In this document: positions 47,234-47,830 of the stretch, in pieces
Numbering within the stretch: the stretch's first letter is position 1
How the letters are laid out: each line of letters starts with the position of its first letter
NCBI GenBank assembly: GCA_052387955.1
Contig: JBQTIQ010000021.1
Location: 1-47,830 of the forward strand
Origin: JBQTIQ01 sp052387955
GTDB lineage: Bacteria > Actinomycetota > Acidimicrobiia > Acidimicrobiales > JACDCH01
Reading direction: 5' to 3'
Length of the DNA: 47,830 bases
Made by a program: the position numbers and the translations under genes
The notes under the pieces: model-generated
What the model was told of the DNA's origin: nothing
The model's database searches: none
What the model saw: only the letters and a program-made list of their open reading frames with translations

Positions 47234-47647
47234 CCGTGATCGCGCAGTCGCTGGCCCCGCTGCCCGCTTGGCCGGCTCTGCCGGTTGGCGGGAGGGATCT
47301 CGTACGATGTGGCGGCAGAAGACCGGCAATCCATCGTCGGCGATTGAAAACAATTCGTGGTTCGAACGGTGCCTTCGTGGTGGAAAAGGACCCGGCCTGG
47401 TTCTTCTTGGGTGGGCTCTTCGGAGTCGATGATGACCCCACGTAGGGTGTGGCGGTTCGGTGCCGGTCCCGAGAGCAACTCGCTTCGTTACCCGGATTTG
47501 GCGTCCCCGTGATATTCGCGACGGGCGAACGCGGAGTGGCGGAGGTCTCGCTTTCTGTAGGCGGTGGTGTGCCGGGGTCAGACGGGGCGCAATTATTGGT
47601 GAGCCTCACGATGCCCGGACGCGGCACGCGAGGGGGGAAGGGCTGAC
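47234..47647. other. 414-bp gap before the truncated secreted-protein gene
   Basis: The gap starts with the rnhB terminator hairpin. It contains short palindromes (ATTG-AAAA-CAAT near 47344 and TTCGC-GACGG-GCGAA at 47515-47529) and is less G+C-rich than the rest in places (for example GCAATTATTGG near 47590). A 22-codon frame at 47377 and a 65-codon frame ending at 47646 are open but not convincing. It looks like a long regulatory leader. I matched no known riboswitch. Confidence 0.45.
47263..47292 (+). terminator. Hairpin after rnhB
   Basis: CCCGC...CCGGC-TCT-GCCGG...GCGGG forms a two-part stem. No T-tract follows. Confidence 0.45.
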
Positions 47648-47830
47648 ATGAACATCGCGTGGCACAAGTTTGCATCTCCGCGCCAGTCGACCGGCGGGCG
47701 TGTCGGTGACGTCGGCTCCTCGCCCTGGGCCCGGCTGGCCGTCGCACTCGCGGCGGTAGCGACGATGCTGGTGACCACGGCGTCACCGGCCCACGCCGCC
47801 ACCCACACCGAGGTCGGCGACGCCCCCAGC
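47648..47830 (+). CDS. Secreted protein, N-terminal fragment cut by the window end
   Basis: ATG 47648 follows GGGGAAGG at Shine-Dalgarno distance. The visible 61 residues begin MNIAWHKFASPRQ, have a hydrophobic core ARLAVALAAVATMLVTTA and a signal-peptidase site after PAHA, then ATHTEVGDAPS. The TEVGDAP motif at the start of a mature protein is seen in secreted proteins with bacterial pre-peptidase-like domains. The gene runs off the end of the window, so the function cannot be judged. Confidence 0.7.
   Translation, partial: MNIAWHKFASPRQSTGGRVGDVGSSPWARLAVALAAVATMLVTTASPAHAATHTEVGDAPS

Noticed and set aside
47345..47400. tRNA-like GGTTCGAAC stretch
   Set aside because: No acceptor stem, anticodon arm or matching 3' half can be folded around it.
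47449..47646. 65-codon frame ending 1 nt before the last gene
   Set aside because: Codon use includes TTA, ATA and GTA, which are rare in neighbours, and no promoter or ribosome-binding site fits; probably non-coding leader.
1..47830. CRISPR array, prophage, integrase, or biosynthetic cluster
   Set aside because: No regularly spaced repeats, phage structural genes, recombinases or assembly-line synthases were seen.

Overview
The window is a very G+C-rich bacterial chromosome segment (about 70% or more by eye) with densely packed genes on both strands. Lineage markers point to Actinomycetota: a WhiB-type four-cysteine regulator, a mycothiol-dependent (MDMPI) enzyme, coenzyme F420 biosynthesis (CofC/FbiD-like) beside F420/FMN-type oxidoreductases, a WS/DGAT acyltransferase, an MT0933-type small protein and PhoH with a PIN domain. 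Many genes appear to start from leaderless promoters: a TANNNT -10 box lies 6-9 nt before the start codon at 15 places. No rRNA, tRNA, CRISPR array, transposase or phage gene was recognised. An Acidimicrobiia-like actinobacterium is my best guess; that is inference.

Layout. 45-2465: minus-strand operon of a secreted cupredoxin-like membrane protein and two SGNH hydrolases. 2648-7577: AlgH/YqgE, a luciferase-like oxidoreductase, a DedA/VTT-like membrane protein, a PadR regulator with a palindromic operator, and an overlapping ABC1-kinase/MDMPI pair. 7708-13287: a fused EtfB-EtfA protein, a tyrosine phosphatase, a split-barrel protein, a leaderless mini-ORF coupled to a small membrane protein, Maf and a tRNA-dihydrouridine synthase. 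13305-16906: TrmH-type methyltransferase, thiolase and MocR regulator. 17065-20555: SUKH protein, MT0933-like protein, secreted SGNH hydrolase and an orphan NuoF-like flavoprotein. 20697-25523: D-aminoacylase-like amidohydrolase, xylulokinase and a secreted TIM-barrel protein behind a second coupled mini-ORF. 25599-31748: unknown protein, DEDDy exonuclease, WhiB, PhoH, HIT protein and wax ester synthase/DGAT. 31913-38645: degenerate archease-like protein, LmbE deacetylase, CofC, GpsA, a six-hairpin glycosidase and an adenylyl cyclase. 38762-47830: MFS transporter, cell-wall-binding phosphodiester glycosidase, GH38 mannosidase, ferredoxin, RpiB, an anti-sigma-type ATPase, RNase HII and the start of a secreted protein.

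Functionally this is mostly housekeeping, cofactor and envelope/glycan metabolism. GpsA and the WS/DGAT enzyme fit glycerolipid and storage-lipid synthesis; EtfBA, thiolase and the NuoF-like protein fit fatty-acid or redox metabolism; CofC supplies F420 to enzymes of the luciferase-like and split-barrel classes.

The most unusual content is non-coding. Three copies of a roughly 126-bp two-hairpin element (10380, 15452, 31791), bounded by CTAG, each supply the TAG stop codon of a neighbouring gene; one copy also supplies the -10 box of the next gene. A fourth, diverged relative lies at 22354. Two further small repeat families occur: a 41-bp sequence just after stop codons, and a GTTCCCCGG-type repeat that has entered coding sequence, including a tandem in-frame insertion in the MFS transporter. 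I regard these repeats and the leaderless coupled mini-ORFs as the best candidates for something undescribed.
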